From contig JACEVL010000019.1 of the NCBI GenBank assembly GCA_020284085.1, positions 3,356,498 through 3,420,497 of the forward strand: a stretch of DNA of 64,000 nt, read 5' to 3'. Below are positions 35,416-47,529 of the stretch, piece after piece (position 1 is the stretch's first letter; each line of letters opens with the position of its first letter). Source of the stretch: Aporrectodea caliginosa (taxonomy: Eukaryota > Annelida > Clitellata > Crassiclitellata > Lumbricidae). Made by a program: the position numbers and the translations under genes. The notes under the pieces were generated by a model. The model did no database searches and was not told the DNA's origin. It saw only the letters and a program-made list of their open reading frames with translations.

Positions 35416-35700
35416 AAGATGCAACGCACGACCGACTGGAGGAAACCGGATGGAAAGGAAAGGAAGCCCAAACGAGCGCAACGAAGAAAGCAGCAAAGTA
35501 CCCGTACCCACCTTCTGGCCAACGAACTCTGAGCGGAAGGAGAGCGTCGAAGGCAAAGAGGAAAAAGAACGCGCAGCAAATGAAAACAGCGAAGACGAAG
35601 AAAAGAGAGACAGCGAACGAGCAAGCAGGCATAGTAAGAGAAATAAAGAAAACTTTTAAGATACAAAAAATAAAATGACATTTTTGCATATTGGCCTATA
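35416..35700 (+). repeat. P module (purine-rich)
   Basis: GATGCAACGCACGACCGACT, then purine-rich sequence with AAAAGAGAGACAGCGAACGA, ending TAAAATGACATTTTTGCAT. Related copies are at 46660-47460, 50140-50880 and (partial) 37080-37270. Confidence 0.6.
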
Positions 35701-36524
35701 CTGAAACGTCGCAAATCGAGCGGAAAGGTCATGAATGCGTAAATCGGTCAAAAAAGTTTTTTGTATAATATTAATTATTAATATTTCAACTATCAAAAGT
35801 TACAGGTCAAACAAAATAATACAAATATTTTAATTTTAATTTTTTTGTACATCAGTGGTATTATTTATTTCCTTGATTCGGAGAGTCAAGCGTGTTTTTG
35901 TTTTAATTTCGCCGTAAAATCTTCTTGTAATGGTAGCCTCATTAATTATTCATGTTCTGGACTACTTTTTCTGCTGAAGCCGTCTGTGACAACGGCAAGT
36001 GCGTACGAATACAGCCTAATTAGCTATGAATATTTAGTATGAGATGGTCATTATAATCAATGACTTTAGACGGGTCTCTGTTTTGGCTAATTCTTGTCAA
36101 TAAGCGTTGCCTTTATGGCTGTAGATTTAATTTTACAGCATACTGCATTCTTTTCTAAATGCATATGTACTCTAAATAAACGATTTAAATGGCTTAGCAA
36201 TTTACAATAAATAAATTTAGGTAGGCCATATCGCAAACTCATCCCAACACCCAAAGCGCCATCTGACGAAAACGAAAGTATTACTATAAAATGGCGGAAA
36301 CTGAAATCTCCGCATGCCTAATTGAACTCACAGCGTTTAATTTGAATAGAACTCGTCTAAAGGATCATTTCCGATATATTATTAATGATTACTTCTGCAA
36401 TATCTATGTTGAAAATAACGATTAGAGTGACTTTAGTGACGAATCTGCTGCCGAGAATAACGATATCTCGGTATAATCACCTCCGTTCCGATCGCATCTA
36501 GCGCTGCAGTATGCATAGGCCAAA
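35701..36524. other. Mostly unique DNA; a short ATG frame at 36291
   Basis: A 44-codon frame MAETEISACLIELTAFN... ends at TAG, after which the same frame reads SDFSDESAAENNDISV. This acidic pattern could be the start of a degraded transposase, but I cannot assign a family. Confidence 0.25.
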
Positions 36525-36935
36525 TTAATTTTAACGACACTATTAGCATCTATTTAAATCTATGCCACTGCTTCAATTTAATTTTCCAAGAAACGCCGTT
36601 GACACCATTGGAAAGGGCAGAAATTTCTATACCTAGAACAAGCTACTAAATTACGTTGCAAAATCTGTTCACCTTTGCATAATTTATACAATGAAGTCAA
36701 TTTTTAACGCGATTTCTCTGTAGGGATAATTAAATTTTACGACAATACAGCATCTCTTTAAAGCTGTCCCATTGCTTCAATTTAATTTTCCAAGAAACAC
36801 CGTTGACACCATTGGAAAGGGCAGAAGTTTTTATATCTAGAACACTCTACTAAATTACGTTGAAAAATCTGTTCACTTTTACATCGTTCATCCAATGAAG
36901 GCAATTTTTGAATCGCGATTTCTCGTTAAAATGAG
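36525..36935. repeat. Two-copy 204-bp tandem duplication
   Basis: CTTCAATTTAATTTTCCAAG starts at 36571 and again at 36775. GACACCATTGGAAAGGGCAG is conserved in both. The copies have diverged by roughly a tenth. Confidence 0.85.
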
Positions 36936-37079
36936 TTCTCAAAACGCTAGGACTTAAATTCTTTAAAAATTCATAACTTTTTCATTTCTACAGATACAAA
37001 TACACTGTTTACACCACATTACTCAGCAGTAACTGTAGTATTTAAAACAAAATTAAACTGATTTTTCAAAATTACCGAC
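36936..37079. other. No gene recognised
   Basis: Short AT-rich interval. Confidence 0.4.
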
Positions 37080-37270
37080 TTTGGGAGGGTTTTTCCGTGC
37101 ACGGTCACATTTTTATGGCCTATATACACCGCCGGCCGGAAAACGACTAAGAGAGAAATATCAAGAGAAAGGGCATAACAACGAAAACGAGAAAACATCA
37201 ATTTCCGAAACGATTTAAGCAGCAAAAAGAGAGAAAACAGCAAACAAGAAACAGCATTAAACAAAAAACA
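37080..37270 (+). repeat. P-module fragment
   Basis: CACCGCCGGCCGGAAAACGA and GAGAAAACAGCAAACAAGAA match the 3' part of the P modules at 50.8-50.95 kb. Confidence 0.55.
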
Positions 37271-37274
37271 ACAA

Positions 37275-37287
37275 AATAATAATAATA

Positions 37288-37347
<60 letters not shown>

Positions 37348-37571
37348 CTTTTCTTTATTGAAGCGCCTGACAAACGCACTGCGCTGTACATTTACATGTT
37401 ATACAATTGAAACAACAAATGACAGAAGACATAAATCTTAACTACTAACAGAACAGCCTGCAATACACGGCGCTAATAGCAGCCTACAAAGCATGTCCGC
37501 CCTACGGTACTCGAACTCGGTACCTCTCGCTCTCTATGCCAGTGTGTTATCCAATGCGCTATCGGGCTGAC
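37275..37571 (-). mobile_element. S2 tRNA-derived SINE with (ATT)n tail
   Basis: The box A complement CCAATGCGCTA is at 37551-37561, and the box B region is near GTACTCGAACTCGG (37507-37520). The 3' end has GCGCCTGACAAACGCACTGC and an expanded (AAT)n tail at 37278-37347. Confidence 0.85.
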
Positions 37572-37621
37572 ACTTGGAAACCTTTATCCGTTTTATGTAT
37601 TTTAATATCTTAATAGACTTA

Positions 37622-37705
37622 AAACAGAGCTGTAATATGCCAAAACTAATCTTTGTCGGCGGAAACGGCCTATGTTGTCATAAGCTGCCGTTAAACTGTG
37701 GATCC
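37622..37705 (+). mobile_element. Short B-type element
   Basis: AGAGCTGTAATATGCCAAAA through AAGCTGCCGTTAAACTGTGG, then ATCCA. A close relative of 31366-31449. The flanking duplication is unclear. Confidence 0.65.
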
Positions 37706-37794
37706 AGCATTGTTTAATTCGTCAAAGTTCTTGAGCTTGAAATAAATGTAATATCGACGATAACTGTTTTGCTTAGTCTAAATAATTTATTGCG

Positions 37795-37945
37795 ACGTCA
37801 ACGGCCTTTTGTTGCCATACGATGTAGCTGAACTCTACATCAATCCATCCAGCCACTACCTGATCTTTGGCAGTGCCAATCCAAAGCCTGGTGAAGGAGG
37901 AGGGCGACGTGTTGTCCTGAAACAACAAGTAAACAACCTTTGTTA
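37795..37945 (+). repeat. B module followed by A module
   Basis: CGACGTCAACGGCC at 37794, then CCAGCCACTACCTGATC, then GAAGGAGGAGGGCGACG. The same junction occurs at 58745-58895. Confidence 0.65.
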
Positions 37946-38861
37946 AATAAGAGTTAGTTAGGTGCTGCATGTTTAATGACGCCGTATATAAAAAGGTGCT
38001 TACCGTCGACTTCTCCTTTCTCCAGTCTTGTGACTAGACCTTCCACAGTATACGGGCAGTGACTTTTAAATTAAATTACGGGTTTAAAAAATTTCATTAA
38101 TATAGCATTGACTAACAGTGATTTCAAGGTGTCTAAAAACAGATCGCTCAATTATCAGCTGTCCTTTTCTCATGGCTTCCAGGACCTTTGTCGTCGAAAT
38201 TACACGAAGTGTTAACTCTATGATAGTCCAGTCAAGATTAGCGACTTTATAAATATATGTTGGTCTTAATATAATTTCTTTTGAAAGCTAGTTAAGGGTG
38301 TCTTAAAACACATCGAAACATTATTAATAGATTCCCGTGTTTAACGACATCTTATGCATGCTGCAATGGCCGATGACGTCACCCTCCTTTTATTTTCAGG
38401 CGTGAGACTGGCACAACCAGGGTACGGGCAATGGCGAAGTTGTCTAACTTTAAATCAAGCACACACCCATTTCATAGGGTTCAGATTTTCCATCAAATAT
38501 CTAGACGACATAGAGCTTATACAAATGGACGAACACATTTCAACCATACCTTCCCGAAGACAACATACTACAACCAGCAAGGAGCTCTCGGTGGATAATG
38601 CATTGCGACAATTGAAATGGCCAGGGCAAGGGCGTATCTGCCCCCACAACGTAGCGGTGACCAATTCCGTCCATCTTCTTCTTTCCACCCATCTCCTCTT
38701 CCCTTGTCTCCTCCCCTCTCTATCCTAACATTTGGTACGGGGATTGATATGATACTATCAACTGCAGCAATATGGACGACTTCGCCAAGTCATGCAATAG
38801 AAACAGTAAGTAGGCTAAATAAGCTAACGTCAAGGCATGTCCGTAATCATTAACCATTAGA

Positions 38862-39037
<176 letters not shown>

Positions 39038-39137
39038 TGCGCGCGCGTAAAGATTCGTGACGACACCTTTAAAAAGCTTTTAAACGCTGCTATATATAAC
39101 CGACATTTTTAGGGGTACAAATATGATTGTCTATTTT

Positions 39138-39749
39138 GTGAATGCTGCATTATAAGTAAGTAAGTAAGTATATTCTTTATTGAACCAGTTGCAATCCGCA
39201 TTCTGGTGTACATACATCATATATAATAAACAATAAACAATCAATAGTCAATATGAATAAAGCATTCTAACTATAAAAGTTTTTTCATATTATGATTAGC
39301 TAAAGGTAAAACACGGTCATGTGACCGGGGTCGAAGGGAATAGGCCAACAGCTTTTTGGAGGAAGAAACCTATGGAGAACATGGCCCGGGTTTGCCAGGA
39401 CCGCCGAAAACAAGCAGGTGTCGGCTTTAAGGCATAGTTGTTCAAAGGTTGGGCTATCACTTGGGAGGTATCGCTGACGGATCAATCTGTTCATTACAGA
39501 CTGGAGCATTCCCTTCTCCCTTTGGCTGGCAAAGCCCCACCATGGCGGAGCAGCATACAACAGGCGTGCCACCGTTGTCGCCCTCACCACATCGTAAAGC
39601 CCAGGGCCAGATAGACCATGGGCAGTTAGTATGCGCAGGGCATACATGGATTGCCTAGCCCTGCAGCATATTTGGGCAATGTGCATCTCAAAACTTAAAG
39701 TTTCAGTAAGCATAACCCCCAGTACCTTCATGCTATGTACTCTGGTCAC
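39138..39749 (-). mobile_element. LINE-R, 3' part of ORF2 and UTR
   Basis: The 149-codon frame on the - strand has VLGVMLTETLSFEMHI, then ATTVARLLYAAPPWWGF, then PTFEQLCLKADTCLFSAVL and HVLHRFLPP. This is the region after the RT domain. It is open as far as visible but 5'-truncated. The 3' UTR has the complement of TGCAATCCGCATTCTGGTGT, and the AAGT-type tail starts at 39153. It is inserted in an L unit. Confidence 0.85.
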
Positions 39750-40431
39750 TCAACTATACCAACTGAACGGTGAGAACTGCTGTAAATAATAACACAGGTC
39801 AACAAATAAAAAAAATGTTTCTCGTAACATTGGTCGAAAGGCTATTTTAATACTAATTTTGAGGTGCTGAATCCCAATACGACCATTAAAATTTCGCAGC
39901 ACGTACTATTTTTTAATAAGCCTTATGATATAGCTGAATGAAAATCTGAGTATCCAAAGAATTACAATCATTATGATTGTTTTCATGAAATTGCATTTTT
40001 GTTCAGGATTTCTTTTCCAAACATCATGTTTACAGACTATTTTAAAGTTGACTTATACACATTTTCAATAGTAATAATGAAAAACTTGAAAAAGGATTAC
40101 TCTTTTGCACAATTGCACCTGCCAGCTGTTCATTTCTTCCTTCTATGTGTTGAGGCGTATAGACCCTCTGCAAAAGCAGCCTCAGTCGCCTATCATGGCA
40201 GGATTCCATCTGCCTTAGTACCGCTCCAGTGTCTCCACCTTCTTGACCTTCTCTTAAAAATTTGTACAAAAATGACATTTATTTGATTAAAAATGACCTA
40301 TAACAAAAAAAGGGTGAGGTGGTGGCCTTTTTTACAGTCCAGGTCTGAAATTTACAGCGAAACATGAATGAAAGGCAGCCAACATAGTTCATGTTACAAA
40401 AATCTTGTTGACTTGTGTAAATATTTATTCA
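39750..40431. other. L-unit remnant and unassigned insert
   Basis: 39760-39800 continues the L unit (CTGAACGGTGAGAACTG). From about 39800 to 40430 I recognise no family or exon. It may be another insertion. Confidence 0.4.
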
Positions 40432-41278
<847 letters not shown>

Positions 41279-41375
41279 TGCAGTTGATTTATGTCAACGT
41301 CAACGGCCTTTGTTGCCTTAAGATGCCGTTAAGCACTTGATACTATAATAGTGTAAGAAGAAAACACTTATGTAG

Positions 41376-41922
41376 GGTGGGTTGATCGCCCGAGTTGCGG
41401 GGTTATCGGTAAACAGAAGAAGCGAACACTGGGTTGACGTTCCGTAGGTTTATTTGTCACAGCACCACGAGCAGCGACACCGACCGACCGAGCTGAGCGA
41501 GCCCTCTTAAGTTAAACTCTACACTTAAGTAGCCTTTCGGTCGGCGTCGCTCTGTCTACATATCTGCACGTGCAGGCTTAACCACAGGCACGATTCCCTA
41601 CCTGTGCTGCGCACGATAGTGCATTCCTGCACGCCCACGCATAGCACAGGTCTCTGCCTTTCCTCTCTGCCTCTGTCTGTATGTCTGTCCGTCCGTTTGT
41701 CTGACTGTGTGTCTGACCGTCTCCCCTCGCTCTGTATCTCTGTCTGTGTCCTTCTATCTGCCTCTGTCTGTGTCTGCATGTCAATGTGTCTGTCTGTATA
41801 CTAAGTTGTCGGTCTGGCTGTCTCTGTGTCTGTCTGTCTACTAAGTTGTCGGTCTGGCTGTCTTTGTCTGTCTTCCATCTATTCCTCTCTCAAATTCCTG
41901 TGTGTGAATCATACACACCCCT
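41376..41922. mobile_element. Unclassified 547-bp insertion
   Basis: Flanked by ACACTTATGTAG (41364-41375) and ACACTTATATAG (41923-41934), where other L units have one continuous CACTTATATACCTCATTTTT. The insert begins GGTGGGTTGATCGCCC and ends ATACACACCCCT, and includes a TCTG-rich segment at 41650-41870. No frame or terminal repeat is evident. Confidence 0.5.
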
Positions 41923-42069
41923 ACACTTATATAGTTCATTTTAGGTTCCGTTAGAGAGCCCGTAAAACGCTGGTAAAACGAAATTTTAGCCGGCATGAAG
42001 AATGCGACTTAAATTGAGCAGGTAATTTATTTAGGGATGAATAATTCGAATAACGCATTTTATCCTAAG

Positions 42070-43667
42070 CAGCGTTACCACTCCTTGGGTTTTTTACCCA
42101 AGATCTTGGGTTTTTTGATCCAACCTTGGGTTCTGGGGTTTTTTCCTGAAGACCTTGGGTTTTTTCCTTGGGTTTTTAATTACTTATTAATTTATTAACT
42201 GAATCATATATTTCACGTAAAAATTCAACTTTCGTCTCCAAAATAATTAAAATCGTTCAAAATGACAGTGATAATAAAATAAAACAAAGATAATAGATTG
42301 TCCATTACGGTCTGGATGATCGAGATCAATAAAAGTCTTAATATTTGTGCAGCGTGGTCTATGCTATTGCTAAATATAGAACTTAGTATAGCTCTAAAAG
42401 CAGATTGCATGATTTGCATCATTGCTCTTTTTCCGGAAGTCAAACTTTTGCCGCTTTGCGCGTTCGAAATAAAGTCAAAGTCTAAAATATTATATTTTTT
42501 ACTTTAAGTAATTAAGTTTAAACATTAAATCAAAGTAAAAAATTGGAATGTGTGATAGAAGTAATAGTTCCAGCGATTCGGACTATGATGAAAAGAAAAA
42601 CAAAGTCAAAAAACGTAGTAGCAGCAGTGTTGCTAGTGTTACTAGTGCAACATATCCAGCTAAAAAACGAAATCATGGTATCAGCAGTCATTTAATAACA
42701 ATTGGCTTCAAGATCCGAAGCTCAAGGATTGGATTGAAGCTGATTCTAAAGACAGGTTTGTGGTCAGATGCAAGGTATGTGACTTTAGTCTCTCGAATAT
42801 AAACAAATCGTCGCTGTTAGCGCACAAAATGACACAGAAACATGTCAAGAATTTTGAATTTAAAAAAGACATGACAAATATCAAGACGTTCTTTGTAACT
42901 CCCAAGACACCTTTGTTAAGAGAACAAGTGGCCAAAGCCGAACTCCTTCATGTTGAATTTTTGTTTAAACTGAGCAATGATCACATGAAATTCGGACTTT
43001 TGTCAAACTTTATGTGTGGACTCATGGCTCTGCCACACTCGTCGGCATGTATTGAGAGAATTTTCTCACAGGTAAATATGGCCAAGACTGCTCAAACGAA
43101 CAAACTGCATGCTGAAACTGTTGCCAGCCGTCTACTTGCTAAACAAGCAATTGATAGAGACGGTGTCGATTGCCATGCTTGGACTCCTTCCAAGTCTTTG
43201 GTTGCGGATGTTGCTGAAGGACGTTGTCATCAGCGTTACAGTGAGAGACAAAAACTTACAAAAATGCAGGTAGACACAACTTTGGTTACATTACCTCCTT
43301 CTGAAGAAGAATATGTTTATGACGTTATTGGCGTATTGAAATAAACATTTGAGCGTTTTAAGGTTTGAAAATTTGAAATTAAATAAACAAACTTCATTTG
43401 AATCATATGACTTGATTGCTACATTAATTCGTCATATTTTCAATTAACATTTTCAAATTTTGACCAATAGAACAAAAAGTTTATTTTAAAAACCGGTTTA
43501 ATTGCATTATATTATAATATTTATCATTTATAATATATGATTTATTAATTATTATGTTATTATCCCCTTAATGTTTCAAAATTTTGCTGAAAAACTGATC
43601 TTGGGTTTTCTTGGGTTTTTTTATCGTCTGATCTTGGGTTTTTTATTTTTATTGAGTGGCAACACTG
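42070..43667 (+). mobile_element. hAT element, 1598 bp, with perfect 8-bp target duplication
   Basis: The duplication ATCCTAAG (42062-42069 and 43668-43675) brackets terminal inverted repeats CAGCGTTACCACTC and the complement of CAGTGTTGCCACTC. Both subterminal regions repeat CTTGGGTTTTTT. Inside is a transposase gene lacking most of its catalytic core. The perfect duplication suggests a fairly recent insertion into an L unit. It is probably mobilised by a full-length relative elsewhere. Confidence 0.95.
42548..43344 (+). pseudogene. Internally deleted hAT transposase with BED-type zinc finger
   Basis: An upstream frame from ATG at 42548 encodes an acidic/basic N-terminus (MCDRSNSSSDSDYDEKKNK). 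Loss or gain of one base in a T run near 42690 shifts the frame. The second frame gives DPKLKDWIEADSKDRF, then CKVCDFSLSNINKSSLLAHK with MTQKH (Cys2-His2, BED-like). A short linker (VAKAELLHVEFLFKLSNDH) leads to LPHSSACIERIFSQVNMAKT and LHAETVASRLLAKQAI, the hAT dimerisation domain. The ~300-residue RNase-H-like catalytic region is missing, so it cannot be an active transposase. The C-terminal frame is open to TAA at 43342, as if the deletion is recent. Confidence 0.85.
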
Positions 43668-43704
43668 ATCCTAAGTTAAATTTGGACACCTTAAAAACGG
43701 CTAA

Positions 43705-44269
43705 AAAATTAGGTACATAAGCTCGCTATCAGGGTGGCGCTCAGATCATTTTCAATTTTCGTGTTTCTTTAAGCAAGTGCCCAAAATAGGCGATATGGTA
43801 TTAAACAAAATAATGCTCGAACTAATACGTACAGTATGTATTAAATATATACATACTTGCATACATTCAAGAGTTATAATTATGTTTTAAGTACTTTTAA
43901 ATATTGTAGCTTAATACAATTCTGTCTATTATTATTTTATTTATTTATTATTAATAATAATAGAAGAAGGAGTGATGTATTGCAGTCAACTATCTATGTA
44001 ACGCTAATTAGATTCATTTCTTTCCGTAGATGGCGCTGATAAAATCCTATACGTTTACAGCGATACTATCAGGGAAGTCATAACCGTCTTAGGACGGCAA
44101 AACCTCCAGTATTATATATAAAGTGACTATTGAGGACCCACAGGCGAGAATTGTCGAATATATTGCATTGATTTCAAGGTGACGACTATATAGGCGGATC
44201 CCTCGATTCTTAGTAGTCTTTTTCTTATGGCTTCTCTGGCCATAAACGTCGAAATTACACAGAGATAAT
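43705..44269. other. No gene recognised
   Basis: AT-rich. GGACGGCAAAACCTCCAG near 44092 and the following sequence resemble the leading part of other L units. Confidence 0.4.
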
Positions 44270-44921
44270 ACTATTATAGATCTAGCCCTAATCAGCACTT
44301 TCACAAATATATGTTTGTTCTAATATAACGTCGTTTGAAAGCTAGTTGAAGGTGTCTAAAAACAAATGGTAACATCAGTTATAGATTTAGTTGTTTAACG
44401 ACATCTTATGCATGCTGCAATAGACGTTGACGTCGCCCTCCTCCTTTATGTAGGCGTGAGACTGGCACAATCAGCATGTATACGGGCAATGACGAAGTTG
44501 TGAAACATTAAAGAATGCACATACCCATTTTGTAGGGTCAAGATTTCCCGCCAAATGTCTATACAGCTGATACAAATCGTCTAACACATTTCAATATATC
44601 GTACTACAACGAGCAAACGAGGTTCACCTCGTGGGGTTAGAGAGAACTGTAGTTTCCAGCCTATTATAAGAAGAATGAACCGTCAAAGGAGAGATATCCA
44701 ATCATCGACTATAACACGCTAACTCTGCAAAATGGATAATTCATTTTGACAATTGAAATCTCCTTCCCTTTCCCCTTCCCTTCTCCCATTCATTCTTTAT
44801 TCTCACATTTGGTACGGACTTTATATGCTTCTGTCAACTGCAACAATATGGACGACTTCGCCAAGTCGTACTACATACAAATTAATAATACGTAGGGTAA
44901 ATAAGCTAACGTCAAGACATA

Positions 44922-45247
44922 GGGCGCGGTGGTGTAGGGGTATGTTCGGTGCCTTGCAGCCGGAGGGTTGCGGGTTCGAATCCACCTCAAGCCGCCGCGT
45001 AGGACCCTGGGCAAGTCCTTCACTCGCAATTGCTCATGCGCTTCGGCATGAAACTCCGATTCAGTGTCCACGCTGTAGTCGGGAGCGCCTCTGAGTAGAA
45101 ATCTTGAAGGGGCGCTATAACAAGTGCTCATACATACATACATACATACATACATACATACATACATACATACATACATACATACATACATACATACATA
45201 CATACATACATACATACATACATACATACATACATAGTATGTATGTA

Positions 45248-45278
<31 letters not shown>

Positions 45279-45330
45279 CATACATACATACATACATACA
45301 TACATACATACATACATACATACATACATA
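44922..45330 (+). mobile_element. S1 tRNA-derived SINE with 200-bp (CATA)n tail
   Basis: Box A TGGTGTAGGGG (44930-44940) and a perfect box B GGTTCGAATCC (44973-44983). The 3' end CTTGAAGGGGCGCTATAACA is followed by about 50 CATA units, broken once near 45237-45250 by GTATGTATTA. It is the best-preserved S1 copy. It interrupts the L unit between GTCAAGACAT and ATCATTAGGC. Confidence 0.9.
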
Positions 45331-45349
45331 ATCATTAGGCATTAGATTT

Positions 45350-45438
45350 CAGAGCGTGTCTGTGTATGTGTGCGTGTGTGCGTGTGTACGTGCGTGTGTG
45401 CGTATGTGTGCGTGCGTGTGTGCGTGTGTGTGTGTGTG

Positions 45439-45476
<38 letters not shown>

Positions 45477-45510
45477 TATGTGTGTGTGTGTGTTTGTATG
45501 TGTGTGCCGT
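45350..45510. repeat. GT/GCGT microsatellite in an L unit
   Basis: GTGTGCGTGTGTGCGTGTGT-like units, at the same position as the GT tracts at 38862 and 48831. Confidence 0.9.
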
Positions 45511-45769
45511 GGCAGCCACAAGATGTCATTAAACATCGTCCATAAGATGTCAGTATATGTGTGCATCTGTGTGCCATTGCATCCATAGGATGTGAGGAAA
45601 CACTGAATGCGGCTAAATGATACAATCCGCTACGACACCTTTAAGAAGCATCTAAGCTACGCTATATATATTCGAAATTTTCATTGCTGTGCCGATGGTA
45701 TCCAATTACTCGAAAGCTTCACAAAGCTTGTTGAACAGTGAGAACTGTTGAAAATAATTAATATTTATG

Positions 45770-45848
45770 AATGCAGAGTTTAACGACAGCTTATGACAAC
45801 AATGACCGTTGCCGTCGACAAAAATTAGTTTGGCATATTACAACTCTT
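45770..45848 (-). mobile_element. 79-bp B-type element in an L unit
   Basis: Lies between two TTTATG strings where uninterrupted L units have one TATTTATGTCAA. The insert is the reverse complement of the 31366 element. Confidence 0.65.
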
Positions 45849-45895
45849 TTTATGTCAACGTCAACGTTGAGACGAATAACAAAGAAATTGCGGAC

Positions 45896-45976
45896 GTAAC
45901 TGCGTAACGGCGTAACTGCGTAACTGCGTAACTGCGTAACTGCGTAATTGCGTAACTGCGTAATTGTGTAATTGCG
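45896..45976. repeat. 8-bp minisatellite GTAACTGC
   Basis: About ten copies of GTAACTGC with TAATTGC variants, expanded from the GCGTAACTCCGCCA segment of the L unit. Confidence 0.9.
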
Positions 45977-46433
45977 GGCGACACTCAGACACTGTCGTCG
46001 GTTGTGGATGGTGCAAGTCCAAAGCCAGGTTGAAACAGGTGGAAAACGCTAGACGCTAATCATCTTCGTTTAACAGAGCGTCGTTAAACGGAAATAAACA
46101 GACGCACAGGTTTTTTCTCTCAGTTTTAGACATTAAGTAACAAAGGGAAAAAGTCATCTAGTCGTTTGGAAACAGTGTTCCGTTAAACACGATGGCATAG
46201 TGTGCATGTAATACAAATTATCAGAAACACTTACATACCTCATTTTAAGCTTTCGTTTAAGCGCTGTAAAAAGGAATTTTAGTCGGCATGAAGAATTGCG
46301 ACTTAAACTTGGCAGATATTATATTAGGTAGGCTGAATAATTTGAAACAGTGTTTCCTGTAAAGTGTCTTTTGGACACCTTAAAAACGCTTTTCTATCAG
46401 GTTTATATGGTTTGCCATAGGCATTTGGTTTAG

Positions 46434-46506
46434 ATAGAGCTGTAATATGCCAAAAAATAATCTTTGTCGGCGGCAACGGCCTACGTTGTTAAACACTGGA
46501 TCCATC
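46434..46506 (+). mobile_element. 73-bp B-type element with 12-bp target duplication
   Basis: Flanked by CATTTGGTTTAG (46422-46433) and CATTTGCTTTAG (46507-46518). The insert has GAGCTGTAATATGCCAAAAA and CTTTGTCGGCGGCAACGGCC, and lacks part of the end present in the 84-bp copy. Confidence 0.75.
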
Positions 46507-46518
46507 CATTTGCTTTAG

Positions 46519-46630
46519 GTGGGAACTCCGCCACTGTTTGAACCCTGACTGTCTGACAGTGCCAGTCCCAAGTCGGAGGAGGGCGACGCTAATAATCTTT
46601 GTTATCACAGTGTCGTTAATCTGAAACTAC
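46519..46630 (+). repeat. A module
   Basis: GAACTCCGCCACTG, CAGTGCCAGTCCCAAG, GGAGGAGGGCGACGCTAATA, CACAGTGTCGTTAA. Confidence 0.75.
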
Positions 46631-46659
46631 TACTACTTGATTTAGGTGGCTGTTCCAGA

Positions 46660-47460
46660 TGTCATTCGACGGTGTAAATGTTCGATACATACGCTTATCG
46701 TGGTGAGGGATTTTCAACCTATACTCTACCTTCCTATGCCATCCGGAGGTGGGAGTCGGCGACCAAGCGGCAATCACAGAAGCGTATAGCGTCCGCAGCA
46801 TGGCAAGCCGACCAACCGTCCGTCAAACACAGAACAATACAGAAAGGAGAGTCGATCGACCAGCCAGACAACGGATTGGGAAGTGGAGACCCTTCGAAGG
46901 CGACGCCGATGAGCTCACGCTCCAGAATCTACCGAGACGATGCAACGCACGACCGACTGCAGAGAAAACCGGCTAAGAAGACAGATCGGTCGGGGGAAGC
47001 CGAAGTAGTGCAACCGGAATGAGTGTCGGTTCTCTGCCGACTGGTTGGTGAAATCCAGCCGAAAGTTCAGCATCGTCGAAGGCAAACAGGAAGAAAAAGA
47101 ACCTGAAGAACAAGAGCTGAAAAAGAGAGACAGCAAACAGAGTGACCGAAAAACAGAAACTTAAAAACATAGAAAACAAAAAACGATAATATTTCCTCCG
47201 ATACCTGCGACATTCCGACAGACTGAAGCCCAAGGAACGCAACCAGGGAAGCACCAAAGTACCCACCGTCTGGCCGGCGAAATCCGAAAATCAAAGAGGA
47301 AAAAAAACGCGCAGAGAAAGAAAGCAAAAACGATGAAAGCAACAGAAAAAAGAACAAGCAAACAGAGTAAGAGAAAAAGAGGGAAAACTTTAAAAATACA
47401 AAAACAAAATGACATATTTTGTAGCCTATGTAAACCGCCGATCGTAAGACTTAGACAACT
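46660..47460 (+). repeat. P module
   Basis: Contains CCGACCAACCGTC, GACAACGGATTGG, GATGCAACGCACGACCGACT, then purine-rich stretches with AAGAGAGACAGCAAACAGAG repeated in variant form near 47335, ending AAAATGACATATTTTGTAG. The + strand frame 46678-47022 shares a few residues (QADQPS, DPSKATP) with the frame at 50165-50581. This reflects nucleotide homology and is not convincing evidence for a gene. Confidence 0.6.
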
Positions 47461-47529
47461 AACCTGAGAAGGAGCGTCAACTATGGCGTTTGAACGAAAA
47501 GTTAAATATATAGCATCTATTATCACCCA

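Larger units (their letters stand above)
44340..46385 (+). repeat. L unit interrupted by an S1 SINE and two B-type elements
   Basis: Starts GTTGAAGGTGTCTAAAAAC and ends TTTTGGACACCTTAAAAACG near 46373-46390. The order matches the 47.5-50.06 kb unit: inverted B and A modules, GTATACGGGCAATGACGAAG, AACAATATGGACGACTTCGC, GT tract (45350-45510), CAATCCGCTACGACACC, AACAGTGAGAACTG, A-type block, GTTCCGTTAAACACGATGG, GGAATTTTAGTCGGCATGAA. Confidence 0.75.

Noticed and set aside
36291..36425. 44-codon gene MAETEISACLIE...
   Set aside because: Too short, no family match I can support, stop codon inside the apparently continuing frame. Kept only as a note.
44973..44983. A functional tRNA gene at 44922-44995
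   Set aside because: The box A and box B are good, but the same head with the same non-tRNA body occurs in several copies with tails, so it is a SINE.
45104..45342. A CRISPR-like or satellite array of CATA units
   Set aside because: It is the pure tetranucleotide tail of an S1 SINE with no spacers.
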